The notes: generated by a model from the letters alone, not told the origin. DNA of 64,000 nt from Actinomycetes bacterium (GCA_021822605.1 JAKAQL010000002.1:1-64000), one strand, 5' to 3'. Counted from the stretch's first letter, positions 12,956 through 23,130 are shown. Numbers and translations are program-made.

Positions 12956-13507
12956 ATGCAGATTGAGTATCGTTGTAAGGGCTGTGCGATCAGCGATGAT
13001 TCGAGATCTCTGATCGAGGATAGGGTTCGTCGTCTCAGCAAGTACCTCGGAGAGGTCGACCGGGCAGAGGTATTCTTCGAACGCTCTCAAAATCCTGCGC
13101 AGAGTGACAAGGTTCACGCAGAAATCACGCTACGGTTGGCGAGTACGGTTGCTCGTGCAAAGGGCGCCGCTGACGATGAGTTAGCCGCCTTCGATCGAGC
13201 AGAGCACAAGCTGGCACACCAGCTCGAGAAGCTCAAGGGTCGCCTCTTGGCCCGCAGCCACCCACACCATCGATCGGACAAGGTCGCGGACCCCTCGCAA
13301 CTCGACGAGGTCCCCCAGATCGCCCGCTCCAAGGCTTTCGAGCTCGAGGTGTTGGACCCCGAGACGGCCGCGGTTCGTATGGAGTTGTTATCGCATTCGT
13401 TCTATTTGTTCATCAATGCACTCACTGATCGTTCAGCAGTCGTCTATCGCCGAGGAGATGGCTCCGTTGGATTAATAGATCAGGCAGAGGCTGCCGATCT
13501 TTCGTGA
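12956..13507 (+). CDS. hpf: Ribosome hibernation-promoting factor, long form
   Basis: A 183-residue HPF/RaiA-family protein that dimerises idle 70S ribosomes into 100S particles. The N-terminal beta-alpha domain (MQIEYRCKGCAISDD...VHAEITLRL) is followed by a linker and the C-terminal dimerisation domain (KAFELEVLDPETAAVRMELLSHSFYLFINA), so this is the long form. The start is preceded by AGAAGGAGAGG. hpf directly upstream of secA is the standard actinobacterial order. Confidence 0.95.
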   Translation: MQIEYRCKGCAISDDSRSLIEDRVRRLSKYLGEVDRAEVFFERSQNPAQSDKVHAEITLRLASTVARAKGAADDELAAFDRAEHKLAHQLEKLKGRLLARSHPHHRSDKVADPSQLDEVPQIARSKAFELEVLDPETAAVRMELLSHSFYLFINALTDRSAVVYRRGDGSVGLIDQAEAADLS

Positions 13508-13555
13508 GGGACCAAGGCTAGACTGCTGTAGTGCTTGGAGCCACCGGGAGTTGAT

Positions 13556-16285
13556 ATGGGTATAATCGATCGAGTTTTAAAAACTGGTGAAGGCAAGAAG
13601 GTAAAGCGGCTTGCTGACGTCGTTCCTCTGATCAATGAACTCGAGCCTGAGTTTGAGGTGTTGAGCGACGACGAGCTCAGGGCGAAGACGGACGAGTTTC
13701 GAGATCGTCTCGATGCTGGGGAGACGTTAGAGGATCTCCTGGTCGAGGCCTTTGCCACCGTCCGTGAGGCGGCGAAGCGTGCCATCGGTCAACGTCACTA
13801 CGATGTCCAACTCATGGGAGGTATGGCTCTTCATTTTGGATGGATCGCTGAGATGAAGACCGGTGAAGGAAAGACGCTCGTCTCGACGCTGCCGGTGTAT
13901 CTGAACGCGCTTACCGGTCGGGGCGTTCACGTGGTCACGGTGAACGAGTATCTCGCCGCTCGCGACTCGGTATGGATGACCCAGATCTATGATCGGCTCG
14001 GAATCAGCGTAGGGCGGGTAACCGCAGACATCAGTGATCCCAAGCTCAAAGCAGAGGCGTATGCGCGAGATGTGACCTATGGAACCAACACCGAACTCGG
14101 TTTTGATTACCTCCGCGATAATATGGCTACCACCCTCGAAGATATGGTGCAGCGCGGGCACGCCTATGCCATCGTCGATGAGGTCGACTCTATTTTGGTC
14201 GACGAGGCTCGTACGCCGTTGATCATCTCTGGCCCGTCGGCTCAGTCGCCAGAGCTGTACTACAAGTTTGCAGGCGTGGCGCGTACCCTGAAGGCGGGAG
14301 TCGACTACGAGGTCGATGAGGAGAAAAAGATCGTCATGACCACCGAGGAAGGGATTGCCAAGGTGGAGAAGGCGCTCGGTATTGAGAACCTCTACGACAT
14401 CTCCGCGATGACCTATCTACATCAGTTGAATCAGGCGCTGCGCGCGAAGGACCTCTATAAGCGTGACAAGGATTACATTGTCGACAAAGGTGAGGTCAAG
14501 ATCGTCGACGAGTTCACTGGAAGAATTCTTGAGGGACGTCGTTGGTCGGATGGCCTCCATCAGGCGGTGGAGGCAAAGGAGCGGGTCCGGATCCAGGAGG
14601 AGAACCATACCTGGGCGACGGTCACCCTCCAAAACTACTTCCGTCTCTATGAGAAACTCGCAGGCATGACGGGTACCGCGGAGACGGAGGCGGCTGAGTT
14701 CGCTTCGACCTACCATTTGACCGTTGTACCTATTCCCACCAACAAGCCGGTGGTTCGCACCGACCATGGTGATCTCATCTTTAAGACTGAGGAGGCGAAG
14801 TTCAACGCCGTCGTCGACGATATCGAGGCCCGATTCGAACGAGGACAGCCCGTGCTAGTAGGCACCATCTCGGTGGCCAAGTCCGAGCTCCTCTCCAAAC
14901 TGCTCGGTGCTCGATCCATCCCGCACGCTGTACTCAACGCGAAACAGCATGCGCTCGAGGCCGAGGTGGTATCACAGGCGGGTCGGCTGCATGGTGTGAC
15001 CGTGGCGACCAACATGGCTGGTCGTGGTGTCGACATCCTTCTTGGAGGGAATCCGGATCGGCTTGCTCTCTCTGAACTCCTCAACAATGGGGTTGATCCA
15101 GAGAGTGAAGAGGGTCAGCAGCACTTTGCCGAGGCGCGTGAGAAGTATCTTCAGGTGTGCGCTGAGGAGGCCGAGCAGGTCCGGCAACTTGGCGGGCTTT
15201 ACGTGATCGCATCGGAGCGACACGAGTCACGACGTATCGACAATCAGCTTCGAGGTCGTGCTGGTCGTCAGGGAGATCCTGGGGAGAGTCGGTTCTATCT
15301 CTCCCTTGAGGATGAGCTGATGCGGCTTTTCGCCGGAGGTGGTGTCGTTAACTGGGTGATGAGCAAGGCCTTCCCGGAGGATCAGCCGATCGAGGCCAAG
15401 ACGGTCTCACGTGCTATCGAACGCGCTCAGGCAGCGGTCGAGGCGAAGAACGCTGACATTCGCAAGGATGTGCTCAAGTACGACAAGGTCCTTGACGAGC
15501 AGCGCAAGGTTATCTACGAACGCCGTCGAGAGATCATCGCTGGTGAAGATCTCGCTGAATTCACCGTCGCATCCCTTGCGAGAGTGATCGACCGGCTCGT
15601 GGAGACCTATCTCCCAACCGACTACGAGGATAACTGGAATCTCGATGAGCTGCTTGAACAGGTAGCGCTGTACTGGCCGACCGCCTTTGTCGCGGAAGAC
15701 CTCCATCAGGCGACGACAAAATCGCAAGTATCTGCCTCACTCCACGCTGAGGCACTCGAGTACTACCAGACGAAATCCGCAAGCCTCCCGGTGGGCCCGG
15801 AGGAGGAACCGGGGGCGCCAGCCCGCGAGATCGAACGACAAGTACTCCTATCGGTGGTCGATCAGCATTGGCGTGAGCACCTCATCGATATGGATTATCT
15901 GCGAGACGGGATCAACCTTCGTGCGATGGGGCAGCAGGACCCTCTAGTTGCATGGCAACAGGAGGGTTATGACATGTTCCAAGAGTTGATGAAGCGGATC
16001 GAGGACGATTACATTCGTTACGTGCTCCAGGTCCAAGTCGTTGGCCCGGAGACACGAGGTGTTGACCTTGCTCAGGCGTCCTATTATGGGGCGACTGATC
16101 CCGGTGACGTGAACCTCTTGGAGTCGTTCCAGGCCGCACAGAGCGCGGTGGCGGTGGCGGAGCGACCCATCGAAGAGGTAGAGGTGAACGCAACGCTCGT
16201 CAAGTCTGACGAGGAGCGAATTGGTCGCAATGATCCCTGTTACTGCGGCAGTGGACTTAAATACAAGCACTGCCACGGCAAGTGA
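13556..16285 (+). CDS. secA: Preprotein translocase ATPase SecA
   Basis: The motor of Sec protein export; 909 residues from the ATG at 13556 (GGGAG five bases upstream). The ORF track uses an upstream TTG at 13535, which I reject. Walker A MKTGEGKT lies near residue 100, DEVDSILVDEARTPL is the DEAD-type Walker B, and TGRILEGRRWSDGLHQA and GRAGRQGDPGESRF are helicase motifs. The C-terminus ends in a SecB/zinc-type motif CYCGSGLKYKHCH. It overlaps prfB by four bases. Confidence 0.98.
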   Translation: MGIIDRVLKTGEGKKVKRLADVVPLINELEPEFEVLSDDELRAKTDEFRDRLDAGETLEDLLVEAFATVREAAKRAIGQRHYDVQLMGGMALHFGWIAEMKTGEGKTLVSTLPVYLNALTGRGVHVVTVNEYLAARDSVWMTQIYDRLGISVGRVTADISDPKLKAEAYARDVTYGTNTELGFDYLRDNMATTLEDMVQRGHAYAIVDEVDSILVDEARTPLIISGPSAQSPELYYKFAGVARTLKAGVDYEVDEEKKIVMTTEEGIAKVEKALGIENLYDISAMTYLHQLNQALRAKDLYKRDKDYIVDKGEVKIVDEFTGRILEGRRWSDGLHQAVEAKERVRIQEENHTWATVTLQNYFRLYEKLAGMTGTAETEAAEFASTYHLTVVPIPTNKPVVRTDHGDLIFKTEEAKFNAVVDDIEARFERGQPVLVGTISVAKSELLSKLLGARSIPHAVLNAKQHALEAEVVSQAGRLHGVTVATNMAGRGVDILLGGNPDRLALSELLNNGVDPESEEGQQHFAEAREKYLQVCAEEAEQVRQLGGLYVIASERHESRRIDNQLRGRAGRQGDPGESRFYLSLEDELMRLFAGGGVVNWVMSKAFPEDQPIEAKTVSRAIERAQAAVEAKNADIRKDVLKYDKVLDEQRKVIYERRREIIAGEDLAEFTVASLARVIDRLVETYLPTDYEDNWNLDELLEQVALYWPTAFVAEDLHQATTKSQVSASLHAEALEYYQTKSASLPVGPEEEPGAPAREIERQVLLSVVDQHWREHLIDMDYLRDGINLRAMGQQDPLVAWQQEGYDMFQELMKRIEDDYIRYVLQVQVVGPETRGVDLAQASYYGATDPGDVNLLESFQAAQSAVAVAERPIEEVEVNATLVKSDEERIGRNDPCYCGSGLKYKHCHGK

Positions 16286-17385
16286 GTGACCTCAGTGACC
16301 GACTGGTGGCGCTTGAGGCTCGGCTTGAGGCTGCCCGTAGGTACCTAAAGATCGACGACGCTGAGGTCCAGCTCCAAGAACTCGAAGCTGAGATGGCTGC
16401 ACCCGAGTTCTGGTCCTCACCAGAGCAGGCCCAGGAGGTTTCGAGACGCTACACGCAGCTGCGCGAAGACGTTGCTCTTCTTGAGGCGATCGAGAGCCGT
16501 CTTTCTGATGCACGGATCCAGGTCGAGTTTCTGGACCAGGGTGATCTCGACTTCGCGGGTGAACTCGAGGAGAATCTCTCCTGGGTGAGCGCACGTCTCG
16601 CCAGCTTGGATATCCGAGCGCTTCTGTCGGGAGAGTTCGACGAGGGCGACGCGATTGCAGAGATTCATGCAGGTGCGGGAGGGACCGATTCCCAGGACTG
16701 GGCGGAGATGATGTTGCGTATGTACGAGCGCTATACAGGTGAGGCCGGGTTTAGCTTTGAGCTCGATGAGGTCACACCCGGCGGTGAAGCCGGCATTCTC
16801 TCTGCTACCTTTATCGTCAAGGGTAGATACGCCTATGGGCTTCTGCAGGCGGAGCGCGGGGTGCATCGCTTGGTTCGCATGTCACCTTTTGACTCACAAC
16901 ACCGACGACATACCAGCTTTGCCTCCTTCGAGGTGACACCGCTCATGGATGAATCCTTTGAGGTAGCGATCGATGACAAGGATTTACGCATCGATACCTA
17001 CCGTTCCTCAGGGGCGGGTGGACAGCATGTGAACGTCACCGACTCGGCGGTGCGCATCACCCATTTGCCGACCGGTATCGTCGTTTCGTGTCAGAACGAA
17101 CGATCGCAGTTGCAGAATAAGGCAAGGGCGATGCAGATTCTTGTCTCAAAGCTTGAACAACGACACCGGGAGGAGTTCCGCGCACAGATGAGTGCCATTG
17201 GTGGTCCTCAATCCGAGGTGAGTTGGTCGAACCAGATTCGTTCCTATGTCCTTGCGCCGTACCAATTAGTCAAGGATCACCGATCTGGTTACGAAGATCA
17301 TAATGTGGCCGAGGTTCTCGATGGACGGATTGGCCCATTTATACAGGCGTTTCTCGAATGGCGCCGATCGAATGACGGTGATTGA
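16282..17385 (+). CDS. prfB: Peptide chain release factor 2
   Basis: RF2 releases nascent chains at UGA and UAA. 367 residues with GTG start overlapping the secA stop (GTGA). The stop-codon reading tripeptide SPF is seen in RMSPFDSQHRRHTSF and the catalytic GGQ in SSGAGGQHVNVTDSAVR. The reading frame is continuous: there is no in-frame TGA and CUU-UGA slip near codon 26 (here RRYLKIDD), so the autoregulatory frameshift common in other bacteria is absent. This is the usual actinobacterial state. Confidence 0.97.
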   Translation: MSDLSDRLVALEARLEAARRYLKIDDAEVQLQELEAEMAAPEFWSSPEQAQEVSRRYTQLREDVALLEAIESRLSDARIQVEFLDQGDLDFAGELEENLSWVSARLASLDIRALLSGEFDEGDAIAEIHAGAGGTDSQDWAEMMLRMYERYTGEAGFSFELDEVTPGGEAGILSATFIVKGRYAYGLLQAERGVHRLVRMSPFDSQHRRHTSFASFEVTPLMDESFEVAIDDKDLRIDTYRSSGAGGQHVNVTDSAVRITHLPTGIVVSCQNERSQLQNKARAMQILVSKLEQRHREEFRAQMSAIGGPQSEVSWSNQIRSYVLAPYQLVKDHRSGYEDHNVAEVLDGRIGPFIQAFLEWRRSNDGD

Positions 17386-17481
17386 GACTCAGATCAGTCA
17401 TTCGGGTGTTAGGATATGTCCAGACGGTCGAGCCCTCTGCGCTTCGGTGTGTGGATCTGTTCGATGCAAAGGAGTTCTTGA

Positions 17482-18168
17482 GTGATCAAGTTTGAAAATG
17501 TCTCCAAATCTTATTCCAAGGGTAGCCCCGCCGTGCGGGATATCTCCTTCGAAATCGATCGTGGAGAGTTCGTCTTCCTCATCGGGTCATCTGGCTCAGG
17601 TAAAACGACGCTGATCAGGTTGATGATCCGCGAGGAGAAGCCAGATGATGGCACGATTTGGGTAGCTGGGAAGAATCTGGTGACCATGCCAAACTGGAAG
17701 GTGCCTCACTTCCGCCGCAACGTTGGCGTGATTTTCCAGGATTTTCGCCTGCTTCCCAACAAGACGGTAGCGCAAAATGTGGCCTTTGCCCTACAGGTCA
17801 TTGGTAAGCCAAACCGATTTATCGCGACGCAGGTGCCGCAAATCCTTCGCCTCGTAGGCCTAGAGGATAAGATGGAGCGGTTCCCACACCAGCTCTCCGG
17901 CGGCGAACAGCAACGGGTGGCAATCGCTCGAGCCTTCGTCAATCGGCCACTGATTCTCCTCGCTGACGAGCCGACTGGCAATTTGGACCCCGATACCAGT
18001 TGGGGTGTGATGAACCTCCTTGAGCGGATCAACCGTACCGGCACTGCCGTGGTGATGGCCACCCACGATGTTGGTATCGTCGACTCTATGCGGCGGCGTG
18101 TGATCGAGATCGACTACGGTCATCTCAGCCGAGATCAGGTTCGTGGCGTCTATGGGTTGGGTGTGTAG
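17482..18168 (+). CDS. ftsE: Cell division ATP-binding protein FtsE
   Basis: The ATPase of the FtsEX complex, 228 residues with GTG start. It shows Walker A GSSGSGKTTL, signature LSGGEQQRVAIARA and Walker B LLADEPTGNLD, the last typical of FtsE/LolD-class ABC proteins. FtsEX activates cell-wall hydrolases at the septum. The gene ends seven bases before ftsX. Confidence 0.96.
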   Translation: MIKFENVSKSYSKGSPAVRDISFEIDRGEFVFLIGSSGSGKTTLIRLMIREEKPDDGTIWVAGKNLVTMPNWKVPHFRRNVGVIFQDFRLLPNKTVAQNVAFALQVIGKPNRFIATQVPQILRLVGLEDKMERFPHQLSGGEQQRVAIARAFVNRPLILLADEPTGNLDPDTSWGVMNLLERINRTGTAVVMATHDVGIVDSMRRRVIEIDYGHLSRDQVRGVYGLGV

Positions 18169-18174
18169 CAGGCG

Positions 18175-19056
18175 ATGTCGATCAAGTACTTCGCCGCTGA
18201 GACCGGCACAAACCTGTGGCGTAATCGGCTTATGTCGCTTGCGGCCATTTTTACCGTGGCTATCTCACTTTCGCTGGTGGGTTCTGCTCTGTTGATCAAA
18301 CAGGGAGTATCGACGGCGACGGCCGAATGGAAGGGCAACGTGCAGCTGCTGGTCTTCCTACAGCCGAAAATCTCGCCAACCGAGTTCACCGCGGTGGAGG
18401 ATCAACTCCATCAACTCCCCGCAGTAAAGAGCTTCTCCTATGTTCCGCGGGCGCAGGCATATGCTGATTTTCGTCGACTTTTGGCCAATCAGCCCGACTT
18501 AGTCAACGCGGTACCGGAGTCTGCCGTTCCCACCTTCCTACGTGTCTCATTGGTAAATCCAGCCGAGACAAGAGCGGTGGCGGCCATCTTTCAGGGGCAA
18601 CCAGGTGTTGATACCGTCAACGACAATTTCTCGGCCATCAACACTATCACGACGGTCTCGAATGTGGCGCAGACGGTGATCCTCGCTGTTGCGATCATCC
18701 TGCTCGTGTCGGCTGCGGTACTGATTTTGAATGTTATCAGGGTGGCGATCTTCTCACGGCGAAGAGAGGTGGCGGTCATGCGATTGGTGGGCGCGACGAA
18801 CTCCTTCATACAGATTCCCTTCATGCTCGAGGGGCTCGTACAGGGCTTGATCGGGGCGCTCGTCGCAACTGGCGTGGTGATCCTTGTGAAATCGCTCATC
18901 GGCTACGCGATATCCCATTTTCACATGCATCTCCTTGAGGGGTTCGTGCTGACGAGTCACAACTTGATTGAGACGATCGCTGTGATCGTCGTAGCCGGGG
19001 TCGTGGTGGGAACACTTGGTTCCACCATCGCGGTGCGTCGTTTCCTGGCTGCCTGA
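18175..19056 (+). CDS. ftsX: Cell division membrane protein FtsX
   Basis: Permease-like partner of FtsE; 293 residues. One membrane helix lies near residues 18-40, followed by a large extracytoplasmic loop (about 45-165) that contacts wall hydrolases or their activators. Three further helices lie in the C-terminal half (VILAVAIILLVSAAVLIL, IPFMLEGLVQGLIGALVA and the end). The sequence SRRREVAVMRLVGATNSFI is the conserved cytoplasmic segment of the family. Confidence 0.95.
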   Translation: MSIKYFAAETGTNLWRNRLMSLAAIFTVAISLSLVGSALLIKQGVSTATAEWKGNVQLLVFLQPKISPTEFTAVEDQLHQLPAVKSFSYVPRAQAYADFRRLLANQPDLVNAVPESAVPTFLRVSLVNPAETRAVAAIFQGQPGVDTVNDNFSAINTITTVSNVAQTVILAVAIILLVSAAVLILNVIRVAIFSRRREVAVMRLVGATNSFIQIPFMLEGLVQGLIGALVATGVVILVKSLIGYAISHFHMHLLEGFVLTSHNLIETIAVIVVAGVVVGTLGSTIAVRRFLAA

Positions 19057-19543
19057 TAGCACGCCGTTCTTGGGAGGCCGTCGTGGCACCGCAACCCCTT
19101 GTGATGGCGCCCAAACCTGTGTCGGACCGTGATCTTGATCGCTCTCTGTTGTGGGCGTGTTCTGTTTCGCTCTACGTGTGTTGTCGCCGCGCCACCAGGA
19201 CCCAGGGGATCGTGACCTGGTAGCCGCCGGTCGCGGTAGATCGACCTCTGTGGGCTCTCCTGCGGAAAATGGGAGGTTGGTGCCCTTGCCCGCCGTGTTG
19301 AGCCCTCCAGGTGCCGGCACTGGTACCCTCTTGGCCGATGGGTGTTGTGTGGGGGAGCTGGTGAAGTGCACCCAAGCCCCAAGCACCCTCGCGATCGGTC
19401 CGAGGATGATACTCCATCTTCCTGTGGTCGCTTCACCTTCCTGTGCCCGCTTCAGGTACTCAGGCTTCTCGGATCACGGTGAGGCATAGTTGGCCGCCAC
19501 TGACGTGAGTATCTTGACTTGAGTACGCCGAGGTGAATACAGG
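19057..19543. other. Intergenic, about 490 bp, no supported gene
   Basis: The ORFs on both strands here (for example 18957-19436 minus and 19151-19489 plus) have arginine/proline-rich translations with no family resemblance. They behave as shadows. The region separates the ends of ftsX and the convergent tmRNA gene. Confidence 0.5.
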
Positions 19544-19573
19544 AATGGGACCACCTTGTCAGGTAGTCCCATT
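19544..19573 (-). terminator. Hairpin downstream of tmRNA, possible terminator
   Basis: AATGGGACCACC at 19544-19555 pairs with GGTAGTCCCATT at 19562-19573 (one mismatch, six-base loop). No long T tract follows on either strand. A second hairpin lies between it and the tmRNA end. Confidence 0.45.
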
Positions 19574-19581
19574 CGATCCGC

Positions 19582-19599
19582 TCCGATATTGCTATCGGA
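19582..19599 (-). terminator. Second hairpin just after the tmRNA 3' end
   Basis: TCCGATA-TTGC-TATCGGA forms a perfect 7-bp stem ten bases beyond the mature tmRNA 3' end. It may protect or help process the 3' trailer, or act with the next hairpin as a terminator. Confidence 0.4.
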
Positions 19600-19607
19600 C
19601 TTGTGCC

Positions 19608-19954
<347 letters not shown>

Positions 19955-20004
19955 TTTCGGTTACCCATCTTAGTCGGTTAGACGGGGAGAGGCGAATACG
20001 GCAA

Positions 20005-20505
20005 TTATCGATACTCTGCGTGGAGTCGCCTCATCTCCATAGCTGCATCACGCTCCTGGAGGACATGGCGTTTGTCATAGGTGGTTCGTCCACGGGCGAG
20101 GGCGAGTTCAACCTTGGCGAGTCCATTTTTGAAGTAGACCGATAACGGAATCAGTGCCAGGCGATCCTGTTCGAGTTTGCCGGTGAGGCGGTCGATCTCA
20201 AAGCGATGGAGCAGGAGGCGGCGGGTGCGCTCTGGACTGAAGGCGCCAAAACCAGTTGCTTGGGCATAGCTGGCGATGTTCATCTTAAGGAGAAGCACCT
20301 CGCCACCCTCAATGCGAGCGTAGGAGTCGCGTAGCTGCACACGGCCTGCACGAAGGGACTTGACCTCTCCGCCAACCAGTTCGATTCCTGCCTCAAAAGA
20401 CTCCAGAATCTCGTAGTCATGACGGGCACGACGGTTTTGGGCCACGACTCGGTTGCCAAAGCTGGCAGCATCCGGTGTCTTCTTTTTTTTGGTACTTCGA
20501 GGCAT
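20005..20505 (-). CDS. smpB: SsrA-binding protein SmpB
   Basis: The protein partner of tmRNA, 166 residues. It shows NRRARHDYEILESFEAGIEL, GGEVKSLRAGRVQLRDSYARI and the C-terminal GRTTYDKRHVLQERDA, all conserved in the family. The N-terminus is lysine-rich (PRSTKKKKTPD). The order smpB-ssrA on one strand places both trans-translation components together, 50 bp apart. Confidence 0.97.
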   Translation of the reverse strand: MPRSTKKKKTPDAASFGNRVVAQNRRARHDYEILESFEAGIELVGGEVKSLRAGRVQLRDSYARIEGGEVLLLKMNIASYAQATGFGAFSPERTRRLLLHRFEIDRLTGKLEQDRLALIPLSVYFKNGLAKVELALARGRTTYDKRHVLQERDAAMEMRRLHAEYR

Positions 20506-20556
20506 TATCAGTCACAATCTAAGGGCGGGCGGGTTTCGGTGGGTACGCTGGTCACG

Positions 20557-20979
20557 ATGGTGGAGATGCAGACCCTAACCCGAGACATCATCCTAGCGCA
20601 TTGCACCCAGGAGTACCCGCTCGAGGCGTGCGGACTGCTGATTGGCGATGAACGTGGAGTGCAACAGGTGTTTCCAGCGCGCAATGAAGCACGCTCTGCT
20701 CGAGTCTTTGTGGCAGATCCCCATGATGTTCTCCTCGCCCGCGAGTCGGCTACTGCCCAGGGGTTAAAGGTTGTCGGCGTCTATCACTCGCACACCAACT
20801 CTGAGGCCTACCCGTCCCCAACGGACGTGGCACAAGCTCCTGACCCATCGTGGTACTACGTGGTGGTCTCCTTGGCGCGCCCACTGGCAGAGTTACGGTG
20901 CTTCGCGATCAAAGAGGGGCAGGTCAAGGAACTTCGAATTGGAGAGCCAGTCACGTCGCCGTCTGGTCCCGAATCGTGA
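20557..20979 (+). CDS. JAMM/MPN metalloprotease, Mec family
   Basis: A 140-residue JAB1/MPN domain. The JAMM zinc motif is complete: the upstream glutamate in EYPLEACGLLIG, then GVYHSHTNSEAYPSPTD (His-x-His, Ser and Asp). Bacterial members remove a peptide or cysteine from a ubiquitin-like sulfur carrier; in Mycobacterium Mec (Rv1334) works on CysO with CysM. Here the neighbours murI, rph and rdgB match the mycobacterial order, but cysO and cysM are missing and an FMN enzyme takes their place. The ORF track start at 20419 is too early; ATG at 20557 or 20566 is likely. Confidence 0.85.
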   Translation: MVEMQTLTRDIILAHCTQEYPLEACGLLIGDERGVQQVFPARNEARSARVFVADPHDVLLARESATAQGLKVVGVYHSHTNSEAYPSPTDVAQAPDPSWYYVVVSLARPLAELRCFAIKEGQVKELRIGEPVTSPSGPES

Positions 20980-22151
20980 CGGTGCCATGGCTCGCCCGTG
21001 AGCTAGTCATTGAGGCAGCTGATAGCCTTGATGAGCCGACTGCCGACTACTTTTTTGGCGCTGCCGATCGGCAACATCTGATGAGGCAGAACTATCGAGC
21101 CTGGCAGCGGTTTGCACTTGCGCCGACCTACCTGGAGCGGCCCGTTGCAGTCGATGACGCCATTAGTTTCCGAGGTCGCACACTTATGTCGCCGCTGGTG
21201 GTGGCACCAGTCGCCTTTCAATCGTTGCTCAATCCAGCTGGTGAGCCTGGACTAGCCTTTGCGGCCGGGGTGGCGGGCTTTGGCTATACCATCTCCACTC
21301 GCTCAAGCCGGAAGCTTGAGGCGATTGCGGAGGCCTTCAACCTTGGCCAGCGTATCGAGGGCCATGAGATCGAGGGACTTCGGCCCGAGTATCAGGAGCT
21401 GTTGCGTGGCTTGGAGGACCATCGGCGCGGTGAACTCTGGCTTCAGGTCTATCAGACACAGAATCCCGCTTTTGTCCGTCAACTCCTCGCGACCGGTGCG
21501 CGGGTGGGGGTGAGGGCGGCTGCCTTAACCATCGACACTCCCTATTTAGGGGCGCGTTACCGCGACCAGGTGCATGAGTTCTCACCCATGCGACGATTGC
21601 AAGAGCTACTCGCCTCCGAGGACCGAGATGGCCCTGCCTTCGGGGCTGGCTTTGGCCCTGATGCGATCGATCAAGTCCACGATCTCGATCTCCCTGCTTT
21701 TTTCAAAGGATGTCTTGAGCATGGATTTGATCCCATGTTAAAGGGGGTCCTCTCACTTGGCGACCTCGACTCGATCGAGGGATTCCATCATGTGCCAGTG
21801 GTGACCCCTTGGGTATCCAATCACGGCGGGCGACAGAGCGATCTTCTCCCAACGACCGCCGAGGCGCTCGCCTTGTTCGCCGAGGAACGTCCTGAGGAAG
21901 AGTTTGTGGTCGACGGCGGCATCGCTCACCCGACGGATGCCCTCTGCGCGCTGGCGTTGGGGGCGCGAGTGGTTGCGCTCGGCCGTGTCGTGATGGCCGC
22001 CTACGCAGTTGGAGGCGTACTCGGAGCAATCGAGTACTTGCTTGAATTTCGGAGCCAACTTCGCCAGCAATTGGGCATTCTGGGCTATAGGGGGCTCGGA
22101 TCGATTCCTCGGGCTTTTGTGCTGCCCAGACGCTTGGATGGGTGTGACTGA
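20976..22151 (+). CDS. FMN-dependent 2-hydroxy-acid oxidoreductase
   Basis: A 391-residue TIM-barrel flavoenzyme of the lactate oxidase, lactate monooxygenase and glycolate oxidase family. The GTG at 20976 overlaps the JAMM gene stop (GTGA). The active-site segment WVSNHGGRQSD holds the catalytic His and Arg. FVVDGGIAHPTDALCALALGARVVALGR is the FMN phosphate region, though it departs from the usual DGGIRRGTDV. The long insertion with EFSPMRRLQELLASEDRDG suggests the lactate 2-monooxygenase-like branch. Substrate unknown. Confidence 0.85.
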   Translation: MTVPWLARELVIEAADSLDEPTADYFFGAADRQHLMRQNYRAWQRFALAPTYLERPVAVDDAISFRGRTLMSPLVVAPVAFQSLLNPAGEPGLAFAAGVAGFGYTISTRSSRKLEAIAEAFNLGQRIEGHEIEGLRPEYQELLRGLEDHRRGELWLQVYQTQNPAFVRQLLATGARVGVRAAALTIDTPYLGARYRDQVHEFSPMRRLQELLASEDRDGPAFGAGFGPDAIDQVHDLDLPAFFKGCLEHGFDPMLKGVLSLGDLDSIEGFHHVPVVTPWVSNHGGRQSDLLPTTAEALALFAEERPEEEFVVDGGIAHPTDALCALALGARVVALGRVVMAAYAVGGVLGAIEYLLEFRSQLRQQLGILGYRGLGSIPRAFVLPRRLDGCD

Positions 22152-23130
22152 CGTGCGTGACCGACCCGAGGTGAGCCAAGCCCAAACTGAGAACCAAGAC
22201 GAGCTGCTCCTTGAGACAAGGGAGGTCATCGCTGTTTTTGACTCAGGTTTTGGTGGACTGAATATTCTCGGGGCACTCCGTGATCTGCTGCCTGGTGAGC
22301 ATTTTGTCTATCTAGGGGATTCGCAACGCTCTCCGTACGGAGATCGTGAACCCACTGAAGTTCTTCGGTTTTCGCTGGAGATTTTTTCCTACCTCCGGAG
22401 TCACTATCGAGTCAAGTTGGTGGTCGTCGCGTGCAACACTGCGTCGGCGATTGCGCTTGAGACCCTCAAAGCCATGAGCGATGTGCCAGTCGTGGGCGTC
22501 ATCGACGCTGCGGTTCGAGCTATCGGGCAAGCGACACAAAACTCTCGCGTCGGAGTCGTTGGGACCACAGCGACCATCGCCTCTGGGGTCTATCAGCGAC
22601 GTTTAGCGCATGAGTCGGTCACGGCGATCGCCTGCCCTGGACTTGTCGACTACGTCGAGGCAGGTGCCATCGACGATCCCGCTCTCGTTGACCTTATGGG
22701 AACACTGCTAAGGCCGCTCAAGAGAGCCGGGGTAGATACGTTGCTGCTGGCCTGTACGCACTACCCGTATCTTGGCGCTCAATTTCGGGCGGTGCTTGGT
22801 GATGGGGTCATGCTGATCTCGAGCGGCGAAGAGATGGCCTTTGAGGTTCGGGAGTTGCTGACACAGAGCGGTCAGGCTGCGAGTCGGCGAGCGGTGGCGG
22901 AGCCGGTGACGTTTTTATGTACGGGATCGGTCATCGATTTCCAGGAGGTTGGGCGACGGCTCTTTGACGGCGCTCTCGACTCGGTAACCCATGTCAAGGT
23001 GGATTCGATGCGGGAGCACGCCGAGATCGCATCGACACGGGTGCTCGATAGCAATGGGCAAGAGTATGCAGACCGGGGTCGTCGACGATCTGAGGATGAA
23101 AGGAAGTGCACAAGTGGCCAAGCGTCATGA
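22138..23130 (+). CDS. murI: Glutamate racemase
   Basis: Makes D-glutamate for peptidoglycan. Both catalytic cysteines are present: VVACNTASAIA and LLACTHYPYLG. The substrate loop VFDSGFGGLNIL lies near residue 33. From ATG 22138 it has 330 residues, longer than the usual ~270 because of a polar N-terminal extension and a basic C-terminal tail. GTG at 22153 is an alternative start. It overlaps both the preceding oxidoreductase and the following rph. Confidence 0.93.
   Translation: MGVTDVRDRPEVSQAQTENQDELLLETREVIAVFDSGFGGLNILGALRDLLPGEHFVYLGDSQRSPYGDREPTEVLRFSLEIFSYLRSHYRVKLVVVACNTASAIALETLKAMSDVPVVGVIDAAVRAIGQATQNSRVGVVGTTATIASGVYQRRLAHESVTAIACPGLVDYVEAGAIDDPALVDLMGTLLRPLKRAGVDTLLLACTHYPYLGAQFRAVLGDGVMLISSGEEMAFEVRELLTQSGQAASRRAVAEPVTFLCTGSVIDFQEVGRRLFDGALDSVTHVKVDSMREHAEIASTRVLDSNGQEYADRGRRRSEDERKCTSGQAS

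Noticed and set aside
16282-16420. Programmed +1 frameshift in prfB
   Set aside because: The reading frame is continuous and no in-frame TGA with a slippery CTT is present near codon 26.
18754-19436. Minus-strand ORFs of 159-210 aa after ftsX
   Set aside because: They overlap the ftsX coding end, are rich in Arg, Pro and His, and match no family.
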